Of a stretch of DNA of 17,408 nt, positions 1 through 7,002 are shown piece after piece. The notes under the pieces were generated by a model, which was not told the origin of the DNA, ran no database searches, and saw nothing but the letters and a program-made list of their open reading frames with translations. The number at the start of each line of letters is the position of its first letter. The first letter of the stretch is position 1. The position numbers were made by a program, and so were the translations under genes. The DNA is taken from NCBI GenBank assembly GCA_022562375.1, contig JADFPK010000009.1, forward strand, positions 1 to 17,408, given 5' to 3'. The DNA is from Pseudomonadota bacterium (lineage in GTDB: Bacteria > Pseudomonadota > Alphaproteobacteria > SMXQ01).

Positions 1-2
1 CC

Positions 3-2714
3 GCCTGTGAGAACGCCAAGGCGGTGGTCGAGAAACTGACGCGGGGCGCCGGAAGGGCCGCCACGGTGCAGGCGGAAGCGGCGGCGAAATTGCCCCAGTT
101 GCGCGCGTCGGAGGCCGAGGCGGCGGCCAAGCTGCAGCGGTTCCGGCTTGGCCGCGAGGCCCTGGACGCCGAGGAGGCCCGCATCCACGAGGTCCAGGAG
201 AATTGCCAACAGCGGCTGATCCAGATCGGCGCCGACCTCGAGCGCGAGGAGGCCCGCGCATCGGACGCCGCCGAGGCGATCGCCCGGCTCGACAAGGAAA
301 GCGCCGGGCTCAACCGTTCGCGGGACCGCCACGATAGCGCCGAGCGGCAAGCCAAGGCGACGTTGTTCGCCGCCAACACCGAGGTCGGCGCGCTTGAAGG
401 ACGCCTTTCCGAACTGACCGAACGGGTGGCGGCGGCCGAGGCCCGGCGCATCGACGCCGACGGCCGCATCGCCGAGCTCGAGTCGCGAAGGACCCGGCTT
501 AACGACGCCATCGCCGAAAACGCCAAGGAACGCGCGGCGATCGGGGCCGGGGCATCCGACGGTGACGCGCTCGCCGCCGCCGAGGCCGGTGTCGCCGAAG
601 CCGCCGACAGCCTCGTTGCCGACCGGGGGGAAGCGGACGGGGCCGAACAGGCGCGCATCGACGCCCAACAGGCGGAGGAAGAGGCGCGCGAGGAATGGCA
701 TTCCCGCGAAGCCGAAGCCGCCAGGTTACGGGCCGAGGACGCGGCCCTCAAGCAGTTGCTGGTGGTCGAGGACACCGATCCGTGGCCGCCGCTGATCGAC
801 TCGATCACCGTCTCGCCGGGCTATGAGACGGCGCTCGGCGCGGCGCTCGGCGATGACCTCTCGGCGCCCGACGATGTGGCCGCCCCGGCCCATTGGCGGG
901 TCCTGGATCCGTTCGACGCGCCGCCTCGGCTGCCCGAGGGCGCACCGCCGCTTGGCGATTTCGTCAAGGCGCCGAAGGCCCTCGCCCGGCGGCTTTCGCA
1001 GACCGGCGTGGTGGAGACCGAAAGCGACGGCCAGGCGCTCAGCGACGCCTTGGTCCAGGGCCAGCGGCTGGTCAGCCGCGACGGCGCGCTTTGGCGTTGG
1101 GACGGCTACACCGTCGGCGCCGGCACGCCGATCGCCGCCGCCACCCGGCTCGGCCAGCGCAACCGCCTGCGCGAACTCAAGGATGAGCTCGAACGGGCCG
1201 AAGCCTTGGCCGGCGATGCCAAGACCAAGTGCGACGATGCCAGGGCGATGACCGAGGGCGCCGCCAGGCGGGAGCGCGAGCTTCGCGCCGCCACCCGCGA
1301 CGCCGAAGCCCGGCTGCACACCGCGCGCGAGGAACATGCGTCGCTGGCGCAACAAGCGGCGGCGGCGGCATCCAGGCTGACCGCCTTGGACAATACGCTC
1401 GAGCTGCTGCGGGCCGACATCACCGAGACCGAGGCCGAGATCGCATCGGCGCGCGAGACCCAACGATCGCTCGGCGATGCCGAGGCCGGCCGCCGGCGGG
1501 TCGCCGGGCTGCGTGACGATCTCGGGGTCCTGCGCGCGGACGCCGCCGAAAAGCAGCGGGCCTACGATCTGCTGATGCAGGAGAGCGAGCGTCACAAACT
1601 CAGGCTCGCCGATATCGCCATGGAACGGGAATCATGGCAGACCCGGGCCGACAACGCCCGACGCCAGATCGAGGAACTGGGCGGGCGCAAAACGGTGGCC
1701 GAGAAGGAGCTCGAACGCCTCGCCTCGCGCCCCGAGCAGATCGCGGCGGAGCGTCACCGGCTCGCCGACCGGATCGACGAGTTCGAGAGTTTGCGCCGCA
1801 CCGCGGCGGACGCGCTCGCCGCCGGCGAGACCGCCCTTGGGGACGCCGATAGGACGCTTCGCGAGGCGGAAACGGCGCTCGGGGATGCGCGGGAAGAGAT
1901 GGTGCGTAACGACGGCGCCCTTACCCAGGTGCGCCAAACCCTGGAAAGCCTGAGCGAGCGGATCGCCGAGCGGCTGGAATGCAAGCCCGAGGCCCTCGCC
2001 GGGATCGCCAACTTGAAGCCGGGCGAGCTGCCCGAGCAAGGCGTACTCGAGACCCGGCTGGAACGCTTGGGGCGCGAGCGCGAGAACATGGGACCGGTGA
2101 ATCTCAGGGCCGAGACCGAGGCCAAGGACCTCGCCGAGCAGATCGCCACCATGCGGGCCGAGCGCGAGGACCTGACCCAGGCCATCGCGCGGTTGCGCCG
2201 CGGCATCGGCGAGCTCAATCGCGAGGGCCGCCAGCGGTTCCTCAACGCCTTCGAGTCGGTGAACCAGCACTTCGCCGACCTGTTCACGCGGCTGTTCGGC
2301 GGCGGCCGGGCGCATCTGAGCTTGACCGAGTCCGACGACCCGTTGGAGGCCGGTCTCGAGATCATGGCGAGCCCGCCGGGCAAAAGGCTTCAGGTCCTCT
2401 CGCTGCTGTCGGGCGGCGAGCAGGCCCTGACCACCATCGCCCTGCTGTTCGCCGTGTTCATGACCAACCCGGCGCCGATCTGCGTTCTCGACGAGGTCGA
2501 TGCGCCGCTGGACGACGCCAATGTCGGGCGCTTCTGCACCTTGGTCGAGGAAATCGCCCACGGCACGGCGACCCGGTTCCTGTTGGTGACCCACAACCAC
2601 GCCACCATGGCGCGCATGGACAGGCTCTATGGCGTCACCATGTCCGAGCGCGGTGTCTCGCAACTCGTCTCCGTCGATCTACAGGGAACGCGGCATCTCA
2701 GGGCGATCGCCTGA
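3..2714 (+). CDS. smc: SMC chromosome-segregation ATPase, C-terminal part (5' truncated by window)
   Basis: The frame is open from base 3, so the N-terminal Walker A head lies outside the window; about 903 residues of a family that is usually near 1,150 are visible. In order one sees a long Ala/Glu/Arg-rich coiled coil, a non-coiled hinge at roughly residues 250-385 (it begins near DTDPWPPLIDS), a second coiled coil, then the C-terminal ABC head. The head carries the signature motif LSLLSGGEQAL near residue 800, and Walker B with D-loop, ICVLDEVDAPLDD, about 25 residues later, followed by LLVTHNH. SMC dimers bind kleisin ScpA/ScpB and compact and segregate chromosomes in the cytoplasm. The next gene, atpI, is on the same strand but has its own promoter. 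The family is certain; the exact start is not visible. Confidence 0.96.
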   Translation, partial: ACENAKAVVEKLTRGAGRAATVQAEAAAKLPQLRASEAEAAAKLQRFRLGREALDAEEARIHEVQENCQQRLIQIGADLEREEARASDAAEAIARLDKESAGLNRSRDRHDSAERQAKATLFAANTEVGALEGRLSELTERVAAAEARRIDADGRIAELESRRTRLNDAIAENAKERAAIGAGASDGDALAAAEAGVAEAADSLVADRGEADGAEQARIDAQQAEEEAREEWHSREAEAARLRAEDAALKQLLVVEDTDPWPPLIDSITVSPGYETALGAALGDDLSAPDDVAAPAHWRVLDPFDAPPRLPEGAPPLGDFVKAPKALARRLSQTGVVETESDGQALSDALVQGQRLVSRDGALWRWDGYTVGAGTPIAAATRLGQRNRLRELKDELERAEALAGDAKTKCDDARAMTEGAARRERELRAATRDAEARLHTAREEHASLAQQAAAAASRLTALDNTLELLRADITETEAEIASARETQRSLGDAEAGRRRVAGLRDDLGVLRADAAEKQRAYDLLMQESERHKLRLADIAMERESWQTRADNARRQIEELGGRKTVAEKELERLASRPEQIAAERHRLADRIDEFESLRRTAADALAAGETALGDADRTLREAETALGDAREEMVRNDGALTQVRQTLESLSERIAERLECKPEALAGIANLKPGELPEQGVLETRLERLGRERENMGPVNLRAETEAKDLAEQIATMRAEREDLTQAIARLRRGIGELNREGRQRFLNAFESVNQHFADLFTRLFGGGRAHLSLTESDDPLEAGLEIMASPPGKRLQVLSLLSGGEQALTTIALLFAVFMTNPAPICVLDEVDAPLDDANVGRFCTLVEEIAHGTATRFLLVTHNHATMARMDRLYGVTMSERGVSQLVSVDLQGTRHLRAIA

Positions 2715-2775
2715 GCCCGCCGCGAATCAAAATTTATCTATTGATTTCAATCTATTAAACGATAACCGTTGAACC

Positions 2776-2804
2776 TTGACAGCCACCGAGCCAACTCCTA
2801 TGGT
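2776..2804 (+). promoter_or_regulatory. Probable sigma70-type promoter of the F0 ATP synthase operon
   Basis: A perfect -35 hexamer TTGACA (2776-2781) is followed after exactly 17 bases by TATGGT (2799-2804), which matches 4 of 6 positions of the -10 consensus. Transcription would begin near 2811, leaving about 49 nt of leader before the preferred atpI ATG at 2860. An AT-rich patch (2727-2765) lies just upstream, as is common for strong promoters. The promoter reading also argues against using the TTG at 2776 or the ATG at 2800 as translation starts. Inferred from sequence match only. Confidence 0.55.
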
Positions 2805-2859
2805 GCCAGCCGTTTTTGCCGTGGCGACGGCTCCTGACGGGGGTTTTGACGCCATTCCG

Positions 2860-3234
2860 ATGGACGAGGATAACCATCCGCCTTCCCTGAAGGACCTGGA
2901 CGCACGGTTGCGAAAGGCTCGCGGCAAGGCTCACCCGGCGAACGCGGCCGAGGGTAAAGACGCGCCCGTCGGTGGCTGGGGCTCGGCCATGCGGGTCGGG
3001 CTGGAGTTGGTATCGGGCCTCGCTGTCGGCGTCGGGATCGGCTGGCTGCTTGACGAATGGCTGGGCACGCGGCCGTGGCTGATGGTGGTGTTTTTCTTCC
3101 TCGGCGCCGGGGCGGGCATGCTCAACGTCTATCGCTCCGTGTCCAATCTCGGCTATGGCGTCGGTTACCGCGGGGCGCAAGCCGGAGACGACACCGGGGA
3201 CGCGGAGACGGAAAAGGAGGACGGCAAGCCTTGA
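2860..3234 (+). CDS. atpI: ATP synthase protein I (AtpI), F0 assembly factor
   Basis: The product is a 124-residue small membrane protein. It begins MDEDNHPPSLKDLDARLRKA, an N-terminal pattern typical of alphaproteobacterial AtpI, and has two hydrophobic helices (around VGLELVSGLAVGVGIGWLL and WLMVVFFFLGAGAGMLNVY) joined by a short loop, with an acidic hydrophilic tail. AtpI proteins assist c-ring assembly and are linked to Mg2+ handling. The frame is open upstream to a TTG at 2776, but those bases match a promoter, so the ATG at 2860 is preferred; a G-run at 2839-2843 is its only weak ribosome-binding candidate. It lies first in the operon, 18 bases ahead of atpB. Function is assigned from size, topology and context. 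Confidence 0.85.
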   Translation: MDEDNHPPSLKDLDARLRKARGKAHPANAAEGKDAPVGGWGSAMRVGLELVSGLAVGVGIGWLLDEWLGTRPWLMVVFFFLGAGAGMLNVYRSVSNLGYGVGYRGAQAGDDTGDAETEKEDGKP

Positions 3235-3252
3235 GGCTGGTCGGGGATCGAA

Positions 3253-3975
3253 GTGGCCAAACCGTTAGAGCAGTTCGAAATCAAGACCCTGGTGGACATC
3301 CCCCTCGGCGGCCTCGACGCGTCCTTCACCAACGCCTCCTCCTTCATGGTCATCGCCGTCGCCGCGGTCACCCTGTTCCTGACCCTTGGCATGCGCCAAC
3401 GCGCCCTGGTGCCGGGCCGCTGGCAGTCGATGGCCGAGCTCAGTTACCAGTTCGTCGCCCAACTCGTGCGCGAGAACGTCGGCACCGAGGGGCGCCAGTA
3501 CTTCCCCTTCATCTTCACGCTGTTCATGTTCATCCTGTTCTCCAACATGATCGGGCTCATTCCTTACGCCTTCACGGTGACGAGCCACGTCATCGTCACC
3601 TTCGCCCTCGCCCTGGTGGTGTTCCTTGGCGTCACCCTGATCGCCCTGATCAAGCACAGGCTGCGCTTCTTCAGCTTCTTCATGCCCCCCGGCGTGCCCC
3701 TCTACATGGCGCCGCTGCTGGTGCCCATCGAGATCATTTCCTACCTCGCCCGCCCGGTGACCCTCAGCCTCAGGCTGTTCGCCAACATGATGGCGGGGCA
3801 CACCATGCTCAAGGTGTTCGCCGGTTTCGTCGTCATGCTTGGCATCGCCGGCTTCGTGCCGATCGCGGTGATCGTCCTGCTTTACGGGCTCGAGGTCATC
3901 GTCGCGGTGCTTCAGGCCTATGTGTTCACCATTCTCACCTGCCTCTACCTTCACGATGCGCTGCATCTGCACTAG
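3253..3975 (+). CDS. atpB: F0F1 ATP synthase subunit a
   Basis: This 240-residue polytopic inner-membrane protein starts with GTG and the alphaproteobacterial N-terminus MAKPLEQFEIKTLVDI. Several transmembrane helices follow. The key helix contains LSLRLFANMMAGH, with Arg174 corresponding to the essential arginine (R210 in E. coli) that faces the c-ring carboxylate and separates the two proton half-channels. The C-terminal helix pair ends TCLYLHDALHLH, again typical of the family. Subunit a forms the proton path of F0. The gene lies second in atpI-B-E-F'-F; the F1 genes (atpHAGDC) are absent, as expected for the split operon arrangement of alphaproteobacteria. Confidence 0.97.
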   Translation: MAKPLEQFEIKTLVDIPLGGLDASFTNASSFMVIAVAAVTLFLTLGMRQRALVPGRWQSMAELSYQFVAQLVRENVGTEGRQYFPFIFTLFMFILFSNMIGLIPYAFTVTSHVIVTFALALVVFLGVTLIALIKHRLRFFSFFMPPGVPLYMAPLLVPIEIISYLARPVTLSLRLFANMMAGHTMLKVFAGFVVMLGIAGFVPIAVIVLLYGLEVIVAVLQAYVFTILTCLYLHDALHLH

Positions 3976-4054
3976 GGATGAGTCGTATCCGCACAAGGCA
4001 AGGCGGGAATCGGTATGTCGGTTCAAGAACAGTAACGGATAAGGAATCAGGAAT

Positions 4055-4279
4055 ATGGATGTTGAAGCCGCAAAGCAAATCGGCGCCGGGCTCGCCGTCA
4101 TCGGCCTCGCCGGCGTCGGGGTCGGTATCGGCAGTATTTTCTCGGCCTTCATTTCCGCCGTCGCGCGCAATCCGGCGGCGCAGCCCCTGGTGTTCCCCTA
4201 CACCATGCTTGGCTTCGCCCTGGTCGAAGCGGTGGCGCTCTATGCCCTGTTGATCGCCTTCCTGTTGCTTTACGGCTAG
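4055..4279 (+). CDS. atpE: F0F1 ATP synthase subunit c
   Basis: This 74-residue hairpin proteolipid has a glycine-rich first helix (GLAVIGLAGVGVGIGSIFSA), the polar loop ARNPAAQ (Arg38-Asn39-Pro40) that contacts F1 gamma/epsilon, and a second helix carrying the ion-binding carboxylate Glu58 in GFALVEAVALYALL. The residues around Glu58 look like those of a proton-binding rather than a sodium-binding c-ring, since the Gln/Ser-rich sodium ligand set is not seen. The ribosome-binding region AAGGAATCAGGA precedes the ATG. It is separated from atpB by 79 bases and followed by a strong hairpin before the b' gene. Confidence 0.97.
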   Translation: MDVEAAKQIGAGLAVIGLAGVGVGIGSIFSAFISAVARNPAAQPLVFPYTMLGFALVEAVALYALLIAFLLLYG

Positions 4280-4285
4280 GAGTAA

Positions 4286-4321
4286 GCGCCGGCAACGGGC
4301 GGCGGCAAGCGAAGCCGGCGC
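4286..4321 (+). promoter_or_regulatory. Intercistronic hairpin between atpE and the b' gene
   Basis: A perfect 8-bp inverted repeat, GCGCCGGC (4286-4293) and GCCGGCGC (4314-4321), encloses a 20-base loop in the 61-base gap after atpE. There is no T-run behind it, so it is not a classical intrinsic terminator. Such structures behind the c-subunit gene are thought to help give the c-ring its high copy number by stabilising or processing the mRNA. That role is inferred here. Confidence 0.4.
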
Positions 4322-4340
4322 CCGATCCCTAGGAGTCAAG

Positions 4341-4832
4341 ATGCCGCAACTCGACACCGCGACCTTCGCGCCCCAGTTGGTGTGGCTGGCCATCACCTTC
4401 ATCGGCCTTTACCTGATCCTGGCGCGTGCCGTGGTGCCGCGCATCGCCTCGGTCCTCGAGGAACGCCAGAAGAAGATCGACGGCGATCTGGAGAAGGCCG
4501 AGGCCCTGAAGGTCGAGGCCGAGGCGGCCCGGGAATCTTACGAAAAGTCCCTGGAAGAGGCCCGTCTGGCGGCCCATCGACGGCTGATCGAGGCGGCCGA
4601 GGTGCTGGCGGGCGAGGCGGCGGAGCGCCACGAAGCGCTGGCCGGGAAACTCGCGAAGGAGGGCAAGGAGGCGGAAGAACGCATCGGCGCCGCGACGCGC
4701 GACGCGCTCAAGCACGTCCATACCGTCGCCGCCGAGATCGCCGCCGAGGCGACGGAAAAGCTGATCGGGTTGAAGATCGGCGAGGAGGGCGCCCGCGCCG
4801 CCGTCGAGACCGTGCTCGGGGAGAAGGACTGA
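4341..4832 (+). CDS. atpF': F0F1 ATP synthase subunit b' (second peripheral-stalk subunit)
   Basis: The 163-residue protein begins MPQLDTATFAPQLVWLAITF, with one N-terminal transmembrane helix at about residues 10-30, followed by a long charged coiled coil rich in Glu, Ala and Lys (EERQKKIDGDLEKAEALKVE onward). The short N-terminus with an F-A-P-Q-L-V-W motif before the helix marks b' rather than b. In alphaproteobacteria and photosynthetic bacteria, b' and b form a heterodimeric peripheral stalk linking subunit a to F1. The ribosome-binding site AGGAGTC stands 4 bases before the ATG. The stop codon overlaps the start of the b gene (TGATG at 4830-4834), so the two are probably translationally coupled. 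Confidence 0.93.
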   Translation: MPQLDTATFAPQLVWLAITFIGLYLILARAVVPRIASVLEERQKKIDGDLEKAEALKVEAEAARESYEKSLEEARLAAHRRLIEAAEVLAGEAAERHEALAGKLAKEGKEAEERIGAATRDALKHVHTVAAEIAAEATEKLIGLKIGEEGARAAVETVLGEKD

Positions 4833-5359
4833 TGGGGGCGTTGGCGGCCGAGAAGGCCATCGGGCAAGCGGCTCCATTCTATCTGGCGGCCGAGTTCTGG
4901 CTGACGGTGGCCTTCGTCATTTTCGTCGGCCTGTTGTTCCGGCCGGTGTCCCGGATGATCACTTCGGCGCTCGACGGCCGTTCCGACGCCATCGCCAAGG
5001 AACTGGAAGAGGCCCGCCGTCTTGCCGAGGATGCGCGGGCGGCGCTCGCCGATTATCAGCGCAAGCAGCGCGACGCGGTCAAGGAAGCCGAGGAAATCCT
5101 CGCCCGCGGCGAGGCCGAGGCCAAGCGCATGGGCGAGGCGGCGGCACGGGACCTGGCGGCGGCGCTCGAGCGGCGCGGGCAGCTGGCGATGGAGAAGATC
5201 GCCCAGGCCGAGGCCCGCGCCGTCGAGGAGGTGCGCAACGCCGCGATCGACATGGCGCTCGGCGCCACCCGCAAGCTGATCGAGGAAAACGTCGACAAGG
5301 GGAAATCGGACGCCTTGGTCGAGGACGCGATCAAGGAACTCCCCGACAAACTGCACTAG
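4832..5359 (+). CDS. atpF: F0F1 ATP synthase subunit b
   Basis: The 175-residue protein starts MGALAAEKAIGQAAPFYLAA and has one membrane helix (FWLTVAFVIFVGLLF), then the characteristic RPVSRMITSALDGRSDAIAKEL turn into a long helical stalk ending KELPDKLH. The ATG at 4832 is chosen because it overlaps the stop of the b' gene by one base; the frame is open further upstream but only as a shadow of b'. It is the last gene of the F0 operon. Its TAG stop (5357-5359) is also the first three bases of the left copy of the direct repeat that bounds the downstream insertion, so the insertion lies immediately behind the operon without damaging it. Confidence 0.94.
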   Translation: MGALAAEKAIGQAAPFYLAAEFWLTVAFVIFVGLLFRPVSRMITSALDGRSDAIAKELEEARRLAEDARAALADYQRKQRDAVKEAEEILARGEAEAKRMGEAAARDLAAALERRGQLAMEKIAQAEARAVEEVRNAAIDMALGATRKLIEENVDKGKSDALVEDAIKELPDKLH

Positions 5360-5400
5360 GCGCACTCCCCTCGGCCCGACCCGGCGACGCGGCGCGAACT
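5357..5400 (+). repeat. Left copy of a 44-bp direct repeat flanking an AT-rich insertion
   Basis: Bases 5357-5400 match 7003-7046 at 40 of 44 positions by eye, offset 1,646 bases. Both begin TAGGCGCACTCCCCTCGG and share CGACCCGGCGACGC. Differences are one C/T inside the core and three near the right end. The left copy includes the atpF stop codon. Such a repeat could be an att pair of an integrated element, a dispersed element serving as a recombination site, or a duplicated terminator region. Confidence 0.8.
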
Positions 5401-5404
5401 GAAA

Positions 5405-5427
5405 AAGGGGTCAAATCTTGACCCCTT
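5405..5427 (+). terminator. Perfect 10-bp hairpin behind atpF, candidate bidirectional terminator or mobile-repeat end
   Basis: AAGGGGTCAA (5405-5414) and TTGACCCCTT (5418-5427) are exact inverted repeats around a 3-base loop. An A-run precedes the stem, and CACTTTTAAT follows it, so it could terminate transcription from either side. It would serve atpF on the plus strand and the hypothetical gene on the minus strand. The GGGGTCAA-type palindrome also resembles dispersed REP-like repeats, so its origin may be a mobile repeat. Confidence 0.5.
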
Positions 5428-5579
5428 CACTTTTAATGGCTGGCGTGCCCCGATAAGCGGCCATGGCCGCCTGGATAATCCCCGGCGTAATCCCCCTTTC
5501 ATCGGACTGGGAGCTTGAACTTAGAGAGTCCGCGATATTGCTTTTTTTCAAGTGAACATCCGAAAATCCTATTAACAAT
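5428..5579. other. Gene-free stretch downstream of the hypothetical gene, with a 14-bp palindrome
   Basis: No convincing gene is seen. Bases about 5440-5510 are clearly GC-richer than the rest of the insertion and contain the perfect palindrome GCGGCCATGGCCGC (5457-5470). On the minus strand an open frame runs through this stretch to a stop at 5411-5413, but it has no independent start or ribosome-binding site. It may be a scrap of an older coding sequence. Bases 5530-5590 return to high AT. Confidence 0.4.
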
Positions 5580-6629
5580 TTAACTAATAGCTTCGTGAAA
5601 AACGAAAATGTCATGGCATTTTTCACTAAGTCCTCGCAATTCGTATTTGTGCCGGGGGACAGCATAGTATTTGATACGAAACTTTTCGTTGGACGTACTC
5701 TCCACAACATATCTAAACTCGCCAAAGCCATGGATATTCACGCTAAAATCAAATTTATCAAAACTTCGCTTTTCAATTGTCTTAGTATGCCAGCTTCCAG
5801 TCGCAGACCGTTTGACGAAAGGAGGTGGGATTAGCTGGTTCTTAGTTGAGATATCATAATTTATAAAATCCGAGTCGCCGAAATCCGCGTCACCAAGGCT
5901 TGCTACATCTATCGGTACCATCGTCAATTTTTTATGCAAAGCTTCGGAGGTGCGTTCAATCACGAGCGCATTAACTTCCGCCTGCAATTGCCATGGCACG
6001 TTGAATTCGCCTGTTTCAATGTCATATCCGGAGGTTCTGACGAGCCCATGCCCCCCCAACAACCCAGGTATTCCTATAGTAAATTCAAAACCCTCTGAAT
6101 TAGCCTGAGAGTACTCTACCTTACATTTTCCACCATCATGTTGAGCAGGTCGCACGCAAAATACTGGCACATAATATCGGGTGGACAAGATATCGGTAAT
6201 GACGTACCCGCGAAAAAAATCCATGACCTTTTCCCACAGTGTTTCATTGGAAACCCATTCACGTACATTTTGAGGAATTGGGAAATCCAATCCTTCTGAT
6301 GGGGTCTCAGTGAAGAATTTATGGATTGCCATACTGGCGTGATCCGGCATTTCGAGGCGAATTCTCTCAGCGAGAAGTTGGCCTTCTTTCTCTATTTGGA
6401 AGAGGTCAAACAGGTCGCGGGCACCAAGCGATCTGCAATAGAGGTCATAAGAATGTGTGGACTCGAGCTCGACAATTGCAGGAAATTGAGCTTCTAGAAT
6501 GACAGTGGAAGCTAATACATCAATAGAAGGGCCCAAGGGTTCTCCCACTGAAGCATGGGCGATAAGCCATGGGTCGAGATGAACTTCTGGAATAGATTCA
6601 ATTTTCGTTGGTGTTTCTCGCTCAGACAT
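5580..6629 (-). CDS. Hypothetical protein of unknown function, sole gene of the AT-rich insertion
   Basis: I do not recognise this 349-residue protein. It starts MSERETPTKIESIPEVHLDP and ends HDIFVFHEAIS. No signal peptide, membrane helix, ATP-binding loop or nuclease motif is apparent, so it is probably soluble. Features seen are a glycine-rich stretch FTIGIPGLLGGHGLVRTSG near the middle, several aromatic-rich strands (RGYVITDILSTRYYVPVFC; FDFSVNIHGFGEFRYVV) and few cysteines. The ATG at 6629 is preferred over an upstream in-frame TTG (6656) because GGAGAGG lies 6 bases before it. Codon use is AT-rich and unlike all neighbours (a sampled line is about 40% GC against about 70% in smc), which with the flanking repeats points to horizontal acquisition. 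The long intact frame suggests it is functional. A defence or other accessory role is possible but unsupported by any motif. Confidence 0.75.
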   Translation of the reverse strand: MSERETPTKIESIPEVHLDPWLIAHASVGEPLGPSIDVLASTVILEAQFPAIVELESTHSYDLYCRSLGARDLFDLFQIEKEGQLLAERIRLEMPDHASMAIHKFFTETPSEGLDFPIPQNVREWVSNETLWEKVMDFFRGYVITDILSTRYYVPVFCVRPAQHDGGKCKVEYSQANSEGFEFTIGIPGLLGGHGLVRTSGYDIETGEFNVPWQLQAEVNALVIERTSEALHKKLTMVPIDVASLGDADFGDSDFINYDISTKNQLIPPPFVKRSATGSWHTKTIEKRSFDKFDFSVNIHGFGEFRYVVESTSNEKFRIKYYAVPRHKYELRGLSEKCHDIFVFHEAIS

Positions 6630-6684
6630 TAGGTGCCTCTCCACTACAATTAGCAATTGTTAGTTCAGGCAGGTGAACTTGCCG

Positions 6685-6789
6685 CTACAACAATACGATT
6701 TCACAAGAATATCCGAGGTCCTTTCCTCCCGGCAGTAAAGATAGAGACATAGGAACTACTAATATGAAATGGCGTTTCTGTATACGCAT
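6685..6789 (-). CDS. Possible 34-residue small protein or leader peptide
   Basis: On the minus strand an ATG at 6789 follows AGGAGG by 7 bases, the best-placed Shine-Dalgarno sequence in the insertion. The frame runs 34 codons (MRIQKRHFILVVPMSLSLLP..., ending CEIVLL) to a TAG at 6685-6687. The N-terminus is basic, then hydrophobic, reminiscent of a short membrane or leader peptide. It ends 55 bases before the start of the hypothetical gene and would be co-transcribed with it. It may be an upstream regulatory frame, a small toxin-like peptide or chance; no homology can be claimed. Confidence 0.3.
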   Translation of the reverse strand: MRIQKRHFILVVPMSLSLLPGGKDLGYSCEIVLL

Positions 6790-6936
6790 TAGCATCCCTC
6801 CTGTTTAATCTTCCGCTCTATAGCTGCCCTAGGAGCAGCCGAGCTCGGGACTTAACGCCATACAACAGCCCAAGGCTTCGATCGTGACAGTTAGCGTCTG
6901 ATTATGAGTTAGTGCGAAACATAACTAATAGTTGAA

Positions 6937-6965
6937 ATACTACGTGCATTATAGTGACGAGTCAA
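6937..6965 (-). promoter_or_regulatory. Candidate promoter for the hypothetical gene
   Basis: Read on the minus strand, TTGACT (6965-6960, 5 of 6 match to -35) is followed after 17 bases by TAGTAT (6942-6937, 4 of 6 match to -10). It lies just inside the right end of the insertion and points at the small frame and the hypothetical gene, so the cargo would carry its own promoter. The dyad AACTAATAGTT overlaps the expected start point. Confidence 0.4.
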
Positions 6966-7002
6966 GCAGCGGTTGTTAGACTTTCTGACCTTTCCCCCGG
7001 AT

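Larger units (their letters stand above)
6630..7002. other. AT-rich non-coding leader of the hypothetical gene
   Basis: This stretch of about 370 bases has no sizeable gene. On the minus strand it holds a candidate promoter (6937-6965), a short 34-codon frame with a strong ribosome-binding site (6685-6789), and the ribosome-binding site of the hypothetical gene (around 6636-6642). A small dyad AACTAATAGTT (6923-6933) lies just downstream of the -10 element, where a repressor could sit. A weak hairpin GCTGC/GCAGC occurs near 6823-6839. Nothing resembling an integrase fragment or tRNA was found. Confidence 0.5.

Noticed and set aside
726..2663. Long minus-strand open frames opposite smc (289 and 343 codons)
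   Set aside because: They are mirror frames of a GC-rich coiled-coil gene with strong third-position bias; no family motifs or ribosome-binding sites, whereas the plus frame is unmistakably SMC.
3265..4170. A 301-codon minus-strand frame opposite atpB and atpE
   Set aside because: Its His/Glu/Asp-rich composition is the complement of hydrophobic membrane-helix codons in atpB; not a real protein.
3057..4253. A 398-codon plus-strand frame across atpI, atpB and atpE
   Set aside because: It runs out of frame through three recognised genes and is rich in Arg/Pro/His, typical of a GC-driven shadow.
5411..5731. A 106-codon minus-strand frame overlapping the end of the hypothetical gene
   Set aside because: It overlaps the orphan gene in another frame and has no ribosome-binding site; only its tail over 5411-5510 may be a coding remnant.
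6630..6656. Upstream TTG start (6656) for the hypothetical protein
   Set aside because: The Shine-Dalgarno sequence GGAGAGG lies inside that extension, so the ATG at 6629 is the better start.
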